This document shows positions 52,276 to 60,857 of a stretch of 64,000 bases of DNA, piece by piece; position 1 is the first letter of the stretch; every line of letters starts with the position of its first letter. The notes beneath the pieces are model-generated. The model was not told the origin of the DNA and ran no database searches. It worked only from the letters and a program-made list of their open reading frames with translations. Source of the stretch: Aphodovivens avicola (GTDB taxonomy: Bacteria > Actinomycetota > Coriobacteriia > Coriobacteriales > Eggerthellaceae). The position numbers and the translations under genes are program-made. The stretch is from the NCBI GenBank assembly GCA_018712515.1, contig DVGW01000050.1, positions 48,649 through 112,648 on the forward strand, read 5' to 3'.

Positions 52276-54200
52276 GCTTGATCCTCCTCATGCTCGGCGT
52301 CGATGGCCGCGGCGCCGGCGGACCCGACGGATCCGCCGAACCCGACGGGGTTCTTTCCGCCGTCCTTCTCGAACTCGACGATCTTGTTCACTACCGGCTG
52401 TGGTTTGGGTGCCGCACCGCCGCCCGCCCGCGCCTTTCTGCCGCGCTTTTTCCTCCTGCGCGTATCTTGCCCGTCAGCATCCACGTCGGCACTGTCCTTC
52501 GGCAGGACGAGCTGCTCGAATTTGCCTTGGTGTTTCAGGATGAGGAACGTCATCTCCACCTGGGTTATGACCCAGCCGTTTTTGATGTCGACGCCCATGA
52601 GCTGCCGGATACGGTCGAGGCGGTAGTACAGCGTGTTCTTGTGGATGAACAGCTTCTCGCACGCTTCGGCGGGATGGGAGGGGTTCTGCAGGTAGACGAA
52701 CAGCGTGTAGGCGAGATTCGTTCCATGCTGCAGATCCTCTTTGATCACATGCATGAGCGGCGGGTAGCGCAGGGCGAACAGGGCTTTTTGGTCTTCGATA
52801 TGCGAAACCATGTCCGCCATGCGGTAGTTGGCGAAGAAGTAGACCGGCCCTTCGCGGTCGTAGGCCATGCCGCTCGAGATGGCGCGCTGGGCTTGGGAGA
52901 AGTAACTGGGGGCATGGAGGATGTCGGTGAAGATGCTCGAAACGCCGATCTTGACCTGCGTGCCGCGCACCACATCCGCCAGCTCGCACAGATCCATACG
53001 CTCCTCGGCGATCAGGAGGGGATCGTCGGCGTCTTGGTCGGGGCGGGAATCCGGTTCGATATCCGATCGGGGGGCGCTGCTCAATCCGCGCGTGACGATG
53101 TCGTCGGGCAGGATCTTATCGCAGTAGACCCCGTCATCGATGAAGGTGTTTCTGCTGGTCAAAAGGATGATTCCTTGTGTTGTGACCACATAGATGTTGT
53201 TGTCGAGCACCTTGTGGAGCCGCTCTGCGAGCGCTTGGATCTGCGAGGAGTCCATCTGCTCGCGCGTCAGGTCGGCGAACACGATGCGCTTGTAGGGGCG
53301 CAGCGAGTAGCCGAACACCGAGAAGCGGTAGCGTAGCGTGTCGGGATCCTCGTCGATGCTGCCGTTGATGAGATCGGTGAACAGGTGCGAGTAGTACACC
53401 GACTTGTTCATCAGGTACACGTTGCTCTTCTGCATCTCGATGCTCAGGATGTGGGCGATGCCGGGAAGCAGGTCGATGCGGCTTTTGCGCATGGGCTTGA
53501 ACTGCGTGAACAAGCTGAGCGATGCGATGACCGTGTCACCGATGCTGATCGGGGCGAAGTGGTTGAAGCACAGGGAGTCGTCCTCGGTGGCGTGCCAGCT
53601 GAACACCCTGGGCTCGCTGAGTTGCTGCCGCGCCACCAGTCCCTCCGCCTTCATGGCGGCCACCGCGCGCTCGGGCAGGAAAGCGTTTTCAACCGCCTGT
53701 CCGTCGGAGACCCAGGTGGGGAACAGATCGGACTGCGCGACGATCGAAAGCGAGTTGTCGAGCACGTTGCAGGGAACGCCGAAGATATCCGAGATACGGT
53801 TGAGCAACGCCTTGAGGCCCACACCGCGGCTCACCAGCAGGGTGAGGTCGAAGATGCGGTCCTTGATGCGGCGGTATATGCGCATCTCGTTGGCAAGCTG
53901 GTTATAGCATTCGCGCATCTCATCCAGGCCGGCAAACGTGATCACGGTCACGTCGGCGGGGAGCGGTTTGATCGGTTCGTCGAGATGCAGCACGAATGTT
54001 CCGTGCGCAAGATGACGATCCCCGATCGCGTTGAATTGGGACGCGTCGCCGAAGCAGATCGTCTCGGGAGAGATCAACGCGACGCTCGAAACGGGGTCGC
54101 TCAGATACAGGAGATTGGCTATCTTCTGCTCTATTTTGCGCAGTTTGAGCGTTTTCATTGTGTTGAAGTCCAAAACGGATAAAAGCTCAGAAAACTCCAT
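52272..54200 (-). CDS. CdaR/PucR-type transcriptional regulator
   Basis: 642 residues. The C-terminal PucR helix-turn-helix (about 515-580) is evident: VYLQNPSHPAEACEKLFIHKNTLYYRLDRIRQLMG. The large N-terminal part contains a GAF-like or PucR-type sensor region (GLKALLNRISDIFGVPCNVLDNSLSIVAQ) and a GGDEF-like middle region typical of CdaR-type proteins. A low-complexity basic tail (RRRKKRGRKARAGG) and a Gly/Ala segment follow the HTH. Such regulators respond to small organic acids or purines. It is divergent from the CocE-type gene and shares a region with the AGCACAA/TTGTGCT pair. Confidence 0.85.
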   Translation of the reverse strand: MEFSELLSVLDFNTMKTLKLRKIEQKIANLLYLSDPVSSVALISPETICFGDASQFNAIGDRHLAHGTFVLHLDEPIKPLPADVTVITFAGLDEMRECYNQLANEMRIYRRIKDRIFDLTLLVSRGVGLKALLNRISDIFGVPCNVLDNSLSIVAQSDLFPTWVSDGQAVENAFLPERAVAAMKAEGLVARQQLSEPRVFSWHATEDDSLCFNHFAPISIGDTVIASLSLFTQFKPMRKSRIDLLPGIAHILSIEMQKSNVYLMNKSVYYSHLFTDLINGSIDEDPDTLRYRFSVFGYSLRPYKRIVFADLTREQMDSSQIQALAERLHKVLDNNIYVVTTQGIILLTSRNTFIDDGVYCDKILPDDIVTRGLSSAPRSDIEPDSRPDQDADDPLLIAEERMDLCELADVVRGTQVKIGVSSIFTDILHAPSYFSQAQRAISSGMAYDREGPVYFFANYRMADMVSHIEDQKALFALRYPPLMHVIKEDLQHGTNLAYTLFVYLQNPSHPAEACEKLFIHKNTLYYRLDRIRQLMGVDIKNGWVITQVEMTFLILKHQGKFEQLVLPKDSADVDADGQDTRRRKKRGRKARAGGGAAPKPQPVVNKIVEFEKDGGKNPVGFGGSVGSAGAAAIDAEHEEDQA

Positions 54201-54326
54201 TGTGGCCTCCTGTTATCGCTCGGGAATACAGCGAGAGCTGCAAATCCGAGAAGCATCCGCTCAGCATGTCCGAGTCAGGCTCATTTTCGCAAAGCAACGA
54301 TTCGACAAACAGGGTTTATTTTATCT

Positions 54327-54361
54327 AGCACAATACTCGTCAATAAGGTCATGATTGTGCT
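54327..54361. promoter_or_regulatory. Operator pair between the regulator and CocE-type genes
   Basis: AGCACAAT (54327-54334) and ATTGTGCT (54354-54361) are exact inverted half-sites with 19 bases between, in the divergent intergenic region. A good candidate for the CdaR-type protein's own operator; the region is AT-richer than its surroundings. Confidence 0.6.
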
Positions 54362-54459
54362 CCAACCCAATGAAACCGTCGCGTCCCTATCCTAAATTCA
54401 CGTCAGAGCTTGCGCAAGAAGTTTTCAAATCAACGTCATCGAAAGGAAAGGTGGATACC

Positions 54460-56280
54460 ATGGCTGAAGAAGTCGAGATCGTTTCAGCTGAGGATGTGAA
54501 GCCGGGCGAGATCGCTAAGAAGATGACCTTCGGCGGCGAGGAGTTCGAGGTTCTCTTCGCCAAGGGCAACCCGGGCAAGACCCGCGAGGAGCTCGAGGAG
54601 ATCAAGCGCCGTGTCGCCGAGTCAGGCGAGAACAGCGATGCGGAGATGGTCGCCACGATGGGCTACTGCGCTCCGTACCAGCCCCATACCTACATGACCG
54701 AGCTTCCCGGCGTCATCTGCGAGCGCGATCAGGCTTGCACGCTGCGCGACGGCACGGTTATCTACTGCGACATCTATCGTCCTGTCACGACGGAGAAGGT
54801 GCCGGTTATCTGCGCCTTCGGCCCGTTCGGCAAGAATCCGTCCGAGGGCATGGATTCTTGGCAGTTGATGGGGGTTCCGCCCAAGACGGTCTCGCAGTAC
54901 GCCAAATTCGAGTCCCCTGATCCGGGCTACTGGTGCCGCAACGGCTACGCCATCGCCAACGTCGATCCGCGTGGCGTGGGCAACTCCCAGGGCGATGTGT
55001 ACCTGTGGGGCCATCAGGACGCCGAGGACGGCTACGACTTCATCGAGTGGGTCACCGCTCAGGACTGGTGCAACGGCAAGGCGACCATGCTGGGCAACTC
55101 CGGCGTGTGCATGAGCCACTGGCGCATCGCCGCCACCCGTCCGCCCCATCTGGCGTGCATCGCCGCATGGGAGGGCACGGGCGATCTGTACCGCGAGAGC
55201 TACTTCTGCGGCGGCATCCCCAACCCCGACTACGAGACGCACATCATCGACGCGCTTGCGGTGAACAACTACATCGAGGACACTCCTCAGATGATGAAGA
55301 AGTATCCGCTGATGAACAACTACTACAAGGACAAGATCGTTCCTTGGAACAAGATTCGCATCCCCGCCTACGTCACTGCCGGATGGGTGCACCATCATCT
55401 GCGCGGCGCGTTCGAGGGCTTCCGCCGCATCCGCTCGCCCAAGAAGTGGATGCGCGCCCACCGCGACTTCGAGTGGCCCGACAGCTACAAGCCCGAGAAC
55501 CTCGAGGACGTCAAGCGCTTCTTCGACCGTTACTGCAAAGACATCCACAACGGCTGGGAGATGACCCCGCGTGTGCGCATCGATGTCATGGACGCCTACG
55601 ACTATGATTACGCGAGCGCACGTCCCGAGGAGACGTTCCCGCTGAAGCGCACCGAGTACAAGAAGCTCTACCTGAACGCCGCCGACGGCTCTGCGAGCTT
55701 CGAGAACCCCACCACGGAGGCCGAGGTCGTCTACGATCCCAAGACCGAGACCACCACGTTCACCTATCAGTTCGAGGAAGACACCGAGATCACCGGCTTC
55801 ATGAAGCTGCACCTCAACGTCGAGTGCCGCGGCTATGACAACATGGACCTGTTCCCGTGGGTCATCAAGCTGGATAAGGACGGCAACTACGTGCCGATCC
55901 GTGTGATGGGCGCTCCGTACCGTGGTGCGTGGGGCTTCCTGCGTTGCAGCCATCGCGATCTCGATCCCCAGTTCGCAAGCGATTTCCAGCCGGTGCACTC
56001 CCACGAGAAGGAAGAGCGCATGCAGCCGGGCGAGATCGTCCCCGTCGACGTGGAGATGTATCCGCATTCCCGTATCTGGCATAAGGGCGAGAAGCTCCAG
56101 GTGGTTGTCGCGGGCCGCTTCATCAAGACCGAGTGGTTCCACGACACCGACATGAACCACGCCTCCGACAACGGTGACGGCATGCACGTCATCCACACCG
56201 GCGGCGAGCACGATTCCTATCTGCAGATCCCCGTTGTTCCGCCCAAGTACCAGGTGGGCGACTATATCTACCGGGGCTAG
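54460..56280 (+). CDS. CocE/NonD-family hydrolase (X-Pro dipeptidyl-peptidase fold)
   Basis: 606 residues from the ATG at 54460 (GAAAGGAAAGG upstream); an upstream in-frame start would add 35 residues without family similarity. The alpha/beta hydrolase core has RDGTVIYCDIYRP, NVDPRGVGNSQG, the nucleophile Ser214 in MLGNSGVCMSHW (GNSGV in place of GxSxG), and the C-terminal jelly-roll domain ending with MHVIHTGGEHDSYLQIPVVP, which carries the probable His. No signal peptide. Members hydrolyse esters or amides such as cocaine, glutaryl-7-ACA or X-Pro peptides; the substrate here is unknown. Confidence 0.88.
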   Translation: MAEEVEIVSAEDVKPGEIAKKMTFGGEEFEVLFAKGNPGKTREELEEIKRRVAESGENSDAEMVATMGYCAPYQPHTYMTELPGVICERDQACTLRDGTVIYCDIYRPVTTEKVPVICAFGPFGKNPSEGMDSWQLMGVPPKTVSQYAKFESPDPGYWCRNGYAIANVDPRGVGNSQGDVYLWGHQDAEDGYDFIEWVTAQDWCNGKATMLGNSGVCMSHWRIAATRPPHLACIAAWEGTGDLYRESYFCGGIPNPDYETHIIDALAVNNYIEDTPQMMKKYPLMNNYYKDKIVPWNKIRIPAYVTAGWVHHHLRGAFEGFRRIRSPKKWMRAHRDFEWPDSYKPENLEDVKRFFDRYCKDIHNGWEMTPRVRIDVMDAYDYDYASARPEETFPLKRTEYKKLYLNAADGSASFENPTTEAEVVYDPKTETTTFTYQFEEDTEITGFMKLHLNVECRGYDNMDLFPWVIKLDKDGNYVPIRVMGAPYRGAWGFLRCSHRDLDPQFASDFQPVHSHEKEERMQPGEIVPVDVEMYPHSRIWHKGEKLQVVVAGRFIKTEWFHDTDMNHASDNGDGMHVIHTGGEHDSYLQIPVVPPKYQVGDYIYRG

Positions 56281-56379
56281 CCGCATCGACCGCCGGGGAG
56301 CGGGACCGCTTTCGCTCCCCAGCGATTCGGGGTGGGGGATCCGCCGCAAAGGATCGCTCCGCCCCTTCCCTGAAGGCGA

Positions 56380-56418
56380 GCACGGTGCGACGCGAATCGT
56401 TTATCCGCCGCACCGTGC
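56380..56418. promoter_or_regulatory. Inverted repeat upstream of the OFA-like carrier gene
   Basis: GCACGGTGCG (56380-56389) and CGCACCGTGC (56409-56418) are perfect 10-bp arms separated by 19 bases and ending 28 bases before the MFS start. It could be an attenuator hairpin or an operator. It is unlike the AGCACAA half-site. Confidence 0.5.
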
Positions 56419-56445
56419 GATGTCCGTCCCAAGAAAGGACCGACC

Positions 56446-57732
56446 ATGTCTAAACTCTCCGAAAGCTCCTGGATCCCCAATCTGGGCGCCAAAGGCTGGG
56501 GCGTGACGCTCATCTGCGTCTGCTTCTATTTCTTCTACAACTTCTGGAACAACGGCGCCAACACGCTGTTCGGCATCTTCACCGAAATGTACGGCTGGCA
56601 GCAGACCGACATGTCGTTCATCGTGACGCTGGGCGGTTGGCTTTCGCTGATCGGCATCGTGGCGTTCGGCGCTCTGGGCAAGAAGATGGGCGCGAAGGTT
56701 GTCTGCATCATCGGCCTGATCATCAACGCCCTGTCGTTCGTCATCCTGGCGCTGATGAACAGCTTCATGATGTATGCCGCCGGCGTCATCCTGTTCTTCA
56801 TCAGCATGTCGGGCTATGCGGTCATCGGTCTTGGCATGCTGGGCTCCAGCTGGTTCCCGCACAAGAAGGGCATCTTCATGGGCATCGCCACCATCGGCAT
56901 GACCATCTGCGGCGCCGCGATCAATCCGATGGTGCTGGGCTGCGCGGGTTCCCCGATGGGCATCAGCCTGCTGTTCTGGGGTTGTGCGGTTGCCTGCGTC
57001 ATCCTTGCCGGGCTTATGCTGCTGGTCAAGAACAATCCCGAAGAGGCGGGCGCCTATCCCGACAACGACCGTTCCATCTCTCGCGAGCAGCTGCAAAAGG
57101 AGTTCGAGGCTGCTCAGGAGTACAAGAAGAACAGCCCGTGGAACACCGCTCGCGTTCTCAAGACTCCGCAGACCTGGCTCATCGGCATCGGTTGGGGTTT
57201 GTCGATGCTGGCTGCTTCCGGCGTGATGGCGCTGCTGGTTCCCACGCTTGCCGCATTCGGGCACGACCCGCTGTTCGCGGTCGGCCTGCTTTCCTCCATG
57301 TGGCCCGCCGGCCTGCTGGGCCATTACCTCATCGGCGTCATCGATCAGAAGATCGGCACCAAGAAGACCTCCATCCTGGTCGTCGCCCTGCTGATCGTCG
57401 CCTGCCTGATGGTCGTCGTCGCCGGCGGCAACGTGGTGGTGTGCGCGGTTTCGGTCGCATTGCTGATGTTCGCCATCTCCGGCAACGCCAACGTCTGCAT
57501 GTCCATGACCACCACGGTGTTCGGCCGCCAGGACTTCGAGACCGCGTGGTCTCCCATCCAGGTGCTCTACAACATCTGCAACTTCGCCGGCGTCTCGGTG
57601 ATGGCTCTTGTCGCCGCCTCCTTCGGCCAGCCCGCCATCATGGTTGCCGCTCCCGTCATCTGCGTGGTGTCCATCATCATGATGGCGGTCACCTCCGACA
57701 AGCAGATCGCAAGCAACGTCGAGGCGGTGTAA
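56446..57732 (+). CDS. MFS transporter, oxalate:formate antiporter-like
   Basis: 428 residues, twelve helices. LGKKMGAKVVCIIGLIINAL resembles the OFA (oxalate:formate antiporter) and monocarboxylate-porter group. A long central loop (about 195-230, NNPEEAGAYPDNDRSIS) divides the halves, as in OFA proteins. It probably imports an organic acid or exchanges substrate for product. Its position between the hydrolase and the ACP-acyltransferase pair supports a role in substrate uptake for this pathway. Confidence 0.87.
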   Translation: MSKLSESSWIPNLGAKGWGVTLICVCFYFFYNFWNNGANTLFGIFTEMYGWQQTDMSFIVTLGGWLSLIGIVAFGALGKKMGAKVVCIIGLIINALSFVILALMNSFMMYAAGVILFFISMSGYAVIGLGMLGSSWFPHKKGIFMGIATIGMTICGAAINPMVLGCAGSPMGISLLFWGCAVACVILAGLMLLVKNNPEEAGAYPDNDRSISREQLQKEFEAAQEYKKNSPWNTARVLKTPQTWLIGIGWGLSMLAASGVMALLVPTLAAFGHDPLFAVGLLSSMWPAGLLGHYLIGVIDQKIGTKKTSILVVALLIVACLMVVVAGGNVVVCAVSVALLMFAISGNANVCMSMTTTVFGRQDFETAWSPIQVLYNICNFAGVSVMALVAASFGQPAIMVAAPVICVVSIIMMAVTSDKQIASNVEAV

Positions 57733-57803
57733 CCCTCGAAAAGCATTGGTTTGTCGCCCGAGATGCAAGGGCGTTCCGGGCAACGATTCGAAAGGATTGA
57801 ATC

Positions 57804-58055
57804 ATGAACGAGTTCCAGGAAGAAGTCATCGAGATCCTCAAGGACAAGGCCGTCGAGCTGTTCGGCGTCGATCGCGACAGCCTGTCCGCCGACACGAGCT
57901 TCGTCGACGATCTGCACTGCAAGTCGGTCAACATCGTGCAGTTCGCCAGCGCGCTGGAGGACGAGTACGAGGTCGAGGTTCCGTTCATGGAGCTGAACAA
58001 GAAGAAGACCTTCGGCGAGGCTGCCCAGCTGGTCGACGAGAAGCTCTCGATGTAG
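57804..58055 (+). CDS. Non-canonical acyl carrier protein
   Basis: 83 residues, four-helix ACP fold. The prosthetic serine should be Ser41, but the motif around it is DLHCKSVNIVQF, against the usual GADSLD: Lys replaces Asp just before the Ser, and Val-Asn replaces Leu-Asp. The acidic second helix (SALEDEYEVEVPFMEL) is kept. SD AAAGGA precedes the ATG; the acyltransferase gene starts 9 bases after its stop. A role as carrier for the locus's acyl intermediate is inferred. The change could alter recognition by AcpS. Confidence 0.85.
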   Translation: MNEFQEEVIEILKDKAVELFGVDRDSLSADTSFVDDLHCKSVNIVQFASALEDEYEVEVPFMELNKKKTFGEAAQLVDEKLSM

Positions 58056-58064
58056 GGAAGACCC

Positions 58065-59063
58065 ATGGCAGGTTTGGTTGAAAAGCTCATCGAGGACGCC
58101 AAGGGCTGCCCCAAGCGCGTGGCATTGCCCGAGTGCGAGGCGGACAACACGCTGCTGGCGGCGCGCCAGGTCCTCGACGACGGCATCGGAACGCCGGTGC
58201 TGGTGAGCCCCCGCGAGGTCATCGAGGAGACGGCGGCGCGCACGGGCGTGTCGCTGGAGGGCATGGAGGTCGTCGACAACACCGACGAGGCTGCCGCCGA
58301 CGCGCTGGCCGAGCGTTACATGTCCACGGGCGCGATGCGCCTCATCTCCGCGAAAGGCGCCCGCCGCAAGATCAAGAACCCCATGTACTACGCCATGATG
58401 ATGGAGGAGCTGGGCGATGTGGACTGCACGTTCTGCGGTCACACCAACACCACCGGCGATGTGCTGCTGGCGGCCCAGACCATCATCGGCCTGCAGGAGG
58501 GCGTCGAGGTGCCCAGCATCGTCGCGCTGGTCGAGACGCCCGGCTTCGAAGGCCCCGAGGGCAACGTCATCGCATTCTCGGACTGCGGCCTCAATCCCGA
58601 GCCGACCGCAAGCGAGCTCGCCTCCATCGCCATCGCCGCCGCCGACAGCGTCAAGGCGCTCATGGGATGGGAGCCGCGTGTGGGCTTCCTGTCGTTCTCC
58701 ACGACCGGCTCCGGCGCGGGCGAGAGCGTGGACAAGGTCGGTCAGGCGATCGAGCTGGTGCATGAGCGCCGTCCCGACATCAAGGCCGACGGCGAGTTCC
58801 AGCTGGATGCCGCGATCGACCCGAAGGTGGCCGCGAAGAAGGTCAAGCGCGAAAGCGACGTCGCCGGCAGGGCGAACGTCCTCGTGTTCCCCGATCTGAA
58901 CGCCGCAAACATCGCCGTCAAGCTCGTCCAGCGTTTCGCGGGCGGCTCCGGCTACGGCCACAACCTCTCCGGCTTCAAGTGCCCCGTCGCCGATTCGTCG
59001 CGCGGCGCCACCGTGCAGGAGATCGTCGGCGACATCACGATGCTGGTGCTCTCCGCCCGCTGA
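58065..59063 (+). CDS. Phosphate acyltransferase (Pta/Ptb family)
   Basis: 332 residues. Family traits: KRVALPECEADNTLLAARQV, PSIVALVETPGFEGPEG, FDAA-type FQLDAAIDPKVA and LVFPDLNAANIAVKLVQRF, ending DSSRGATVQEI. The last blocks are typical of phosphotransacetylase; butyryl or other acyl specificity is not decided by them. With the butyrate kinase at 50740 it would turn acyl-CoA, or possibly acyl-ACP, into acyl phosphate and then ATP. It immediately follows the ACP gene, unlike usual pta loci, and is ended by a terminator. Confidence 0.88.
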   Translation: MAGLVEKLIEDAKGCPKRVALPECEADNTLLAARQVLDDGIGTPVLVSPREVIEETAARTGVSLEGMEVVDNTDEAAADALAERYMSTGAMRLISAKGARRKIKNPMYYAMMMEELGDVDCTFCGHTNTTGDVLLAAQTIIGLQEGVEVPSIVALVETPGFEGPEGNVIAFSDCGLNPEPTASELASIAIAAADSVKALMGWEPRVGFLSFSTTGSGAGESVDKVGQAIELVHERRPDIKADGEFQLDAAIDPKVAAKKVKRESDVAGRANVLVFPDLNAANIAVKLVQRFAGGSGYGHNLSGFKCPVADSSRGATVQEIVGDITMLVLSAR

Positions 59064-59103
59064 TTCCGTTGCGCGCCGACCCTCCGGCGCGCACGTCATC
59101 GCG

Positions 59104-59134
59104 GGGGTCCGTGCGACGGATGCGGACCCCTTTT
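59104..59134 (+). terminator. Intrinsic terminator after the acyltransferase gene
   Basis: GGGGTCCG pairs with CGGACCCC around an 11-base loop, followed by TTTT. It separates the carrier-ACP-acyltransferase unit from the CoA-transferase unit. Confidence 0.8.
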
Positions 59135-59281
59135 CGAAACACGTTTCACTCTTGTCGATGCATATCCCTTCGGACTCGGTTTTCGCTTACCTTTCCCGAG
59201 TCCAATCCCCGGCGCCTTCCCCGTCTTGGGCGGGGGAGGCGCTCCCTTTTCCGCCGATGCTATTTCGGCCGCGATAGACGT

Positions 59282-59326
59282 ATTGTGCTTTTGTCCAATG
59301 ACAAAAGCTTGTGAGCTTTGCACAAT
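59282..59326. promoter_or_regulatory. Operator and palindrome upstream of the CoA-transferase
   Basis: ATTGTGCT (59282-59289) and TGCACAAT (59319-59326) are inverted half-sites. Nested in the same place is a perfect palindrome GCTTTTGTC CAAT GACAAAAGC (59287-59308). This AT-rich patch ends 50 bases before the CoA-transferase start, consistent with promoter-proximal control of that operon. Confidence 0.55.
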
Positions 59327-59376
59327 AGGATCAAGCTGAACTGTCGGTTCGGCAGCACATTTCAGAAGGAGGAAAA

Positions 59377-60621
59377 ATGGCAAACAACGATCGTCCCTTG
59401 GCAGGCGTCAAGGTCGTCGAGCTGGCGACGTTCATCGCCGTGCCCGCCGTGGGCCGCATCCTTGCGGACATGGGCGCCGATGTGATCAAGATCGAGACCG
59501 CCAAAGGCGACAACCTGCGCTACACGGCCGCCAACGAGGGCCGTCCCGCCGATCCGCACGAGGACACCACCATCGACCTGGAGAACGCCAACAAGAAGGG
59601 CATCGTGGTCGACCTTCGCACCGAGAAGGGCATCGAGGTGCTGTTCAAGCTGCTGGAGGACGCCGATGTGCTGCTGACCAACTGGCGTCCGCAGGCGCTC
59701 GAGCGCAAGCACCTCACCTACGAGGACCTGAAAGACCGCTTCCCGCGCCTGGTCTACGCCAGCCTGACCGGCTTCGGCGAGAAGGGTCCCGACAAGGACC
59801 TGCCGGGCTTCGACTTCACCGCGTTCTTCGCGCGCAGCGGCTGGGCGGGCTCCCTGTACCAGAGGGGCACCGTGCCGACCAACCTGATCCCCGCGCTGGG
59901 CGACCATCAGGGCGCGCTCGCGCTGACCACCGGCGTGCTGGCCGCGCTGTTCCGCCAGGCGCGCACCGGCAAGGGCGAGAAGGTCACGACCAACCTGCTG
60001 CACACCGCCATCTGGGTGCAGGGCTTCTCCATCCAGGCGGCCCAGTACGGCACCGAGTTCGGCGGCCAGGTGTTCCCGTTCGACCGTCGCGACAACCAGC
60101 TGCCCTACCAGCCCGCCGTCGAGACCAAGGACGGCCGCTTCTTCCAGGTCATGGGCCCCAACTATTCCATCTACTTCCCCAAGATCATGCAGGCCATCGG
60201 CCGCGAGGACCTCATCGAGGATCCGGTGTTCAGCAACCAGAAGGCCATGATCGACGCGCATCGCCAGGGCGAGCTCTACGACATCATCCAGGACGGCTTC
60301 AAGCAGAAGACCGCCGAGGAGTGGGAGCCCATCCTGACCGAGCTCGACATCCCCTATGCGCTGTGCAAGACCTACGCCGAGATCGTCGACGACGAGCAGG
60401 CCTGGGCCAACGACGTGTTCTACAAGATGGACTACCCGCGCGGCCCCAAGGCGCTCGTGCGCGTGCCCGTCACCTTCGAGGAGACGCCGCTGCCGCCCTA
60501 CGAGAAGGCCCCGCTCATCGGCGAGCACACCGAGGACGTGCTGGCCGGCCTGGGCTACACGCCCGAGGAGATCAAGGCCATGGAAGACGAGGGCGTTGTC
60601 ACCCAAGGCGAGAGGAAATAG
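59377..60621 (+). CDS. Family III CoA-transferase (CaiB/BaiF/HadA/FldA type)
   Basis: 414 residues; transfers CoA between carboxylic acids. Domain traits: VVELATFIAVPAVGRILADMGADVIKIE, NKKGIVVDLRTEKG, VYASLTGFGEKGP, and the catalytic aspartate Asp176 in ALGDHQGALALTTG. Substrate candidates are 2-hydroxy acids, because it lies next to 2-hydroxyacyl-CoA dehydratase genes exactly as HadA/FldA do in Clostridium; the chain itself is not readable from sequence. Its stop is followed by family B copy 3. Confidence 0.92.
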   Translation: MANNDRPLAGVKVVELATFIAVPAVGRILADMGADVIKIETAKGDNLRYTAANEGRPADPHEDTTIDLENANKKGIVVDLRTEKGIEVLFKLLEDADVLLTNWRPQALERKHLTYEDLKDRFPRLVYASLTGFGEKGPDKDLPGFDFTAFFARSGWAGSLYQRGTVPTNLIPALGDHQGALALTTGVLAALFRQARTGKGEKVTTNLLHTAIWVQGFSIQAAQYGTEFGGQVFPFDRRDNQLPYQPAVETKDGRFFQVMGPNYSIYFPKIMQAIGREDLIEDPVFSNQKAMIDAHRQGELYDIIQDGFKQKTAEEWEPILTELDIPYALCKTYAEIVDDEQAWANDVFYKMDYPRGPKALVRVPVTFEETPLPPYEKAPLIGEHTEDVLAGLGYTPEEIKAMEDEGVVTQGERK

Positions 60622-60625
60622 CGAG

Positions 60626-60794
60626 GTTCCGTCGGCCTGCCGGCCGACGGAACGAGCCGACGCTGCGGCTGCTTGATGCACCCCGCCTCGCGGCGATCCC
60701 CGGAGCTTGCGTACCCGTTGTACGCGGCGCTCCGGCGATCCCCACGATTCGGGGCACCTCAAGCGCCCTCGCTGACTTATGCTCGACCTGCGAG
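60626..60794 (+). repeat. Intercistronic structured repeat, family B copy 3, with insertion
   Basis: Hairpin GTTCCGTCGGCC TGCC GGCCGACGGAAC (60626-60653), then GAGCCGACGCTGCGGCTG, then after an insertion CTCGCTGACTTATGCTC ending ACCTGCGAG, as in copy 2. The insertion, 60672-60763, has its own inverted ends (CTTGATGCACCCCG and CGGGGCACCTCAAG) and an inner hairpin (GCGTAC / GTACGC). It starts 5 bases after the CoA-transferase stop. Confidence 0.72.
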
Positions 60795-60857
60795 CTTTCG
60801 CTCAACCTGTAAGTAATTATTTCTAGCCGTATCCAACAATCTCAAGAGGGGGATTAC

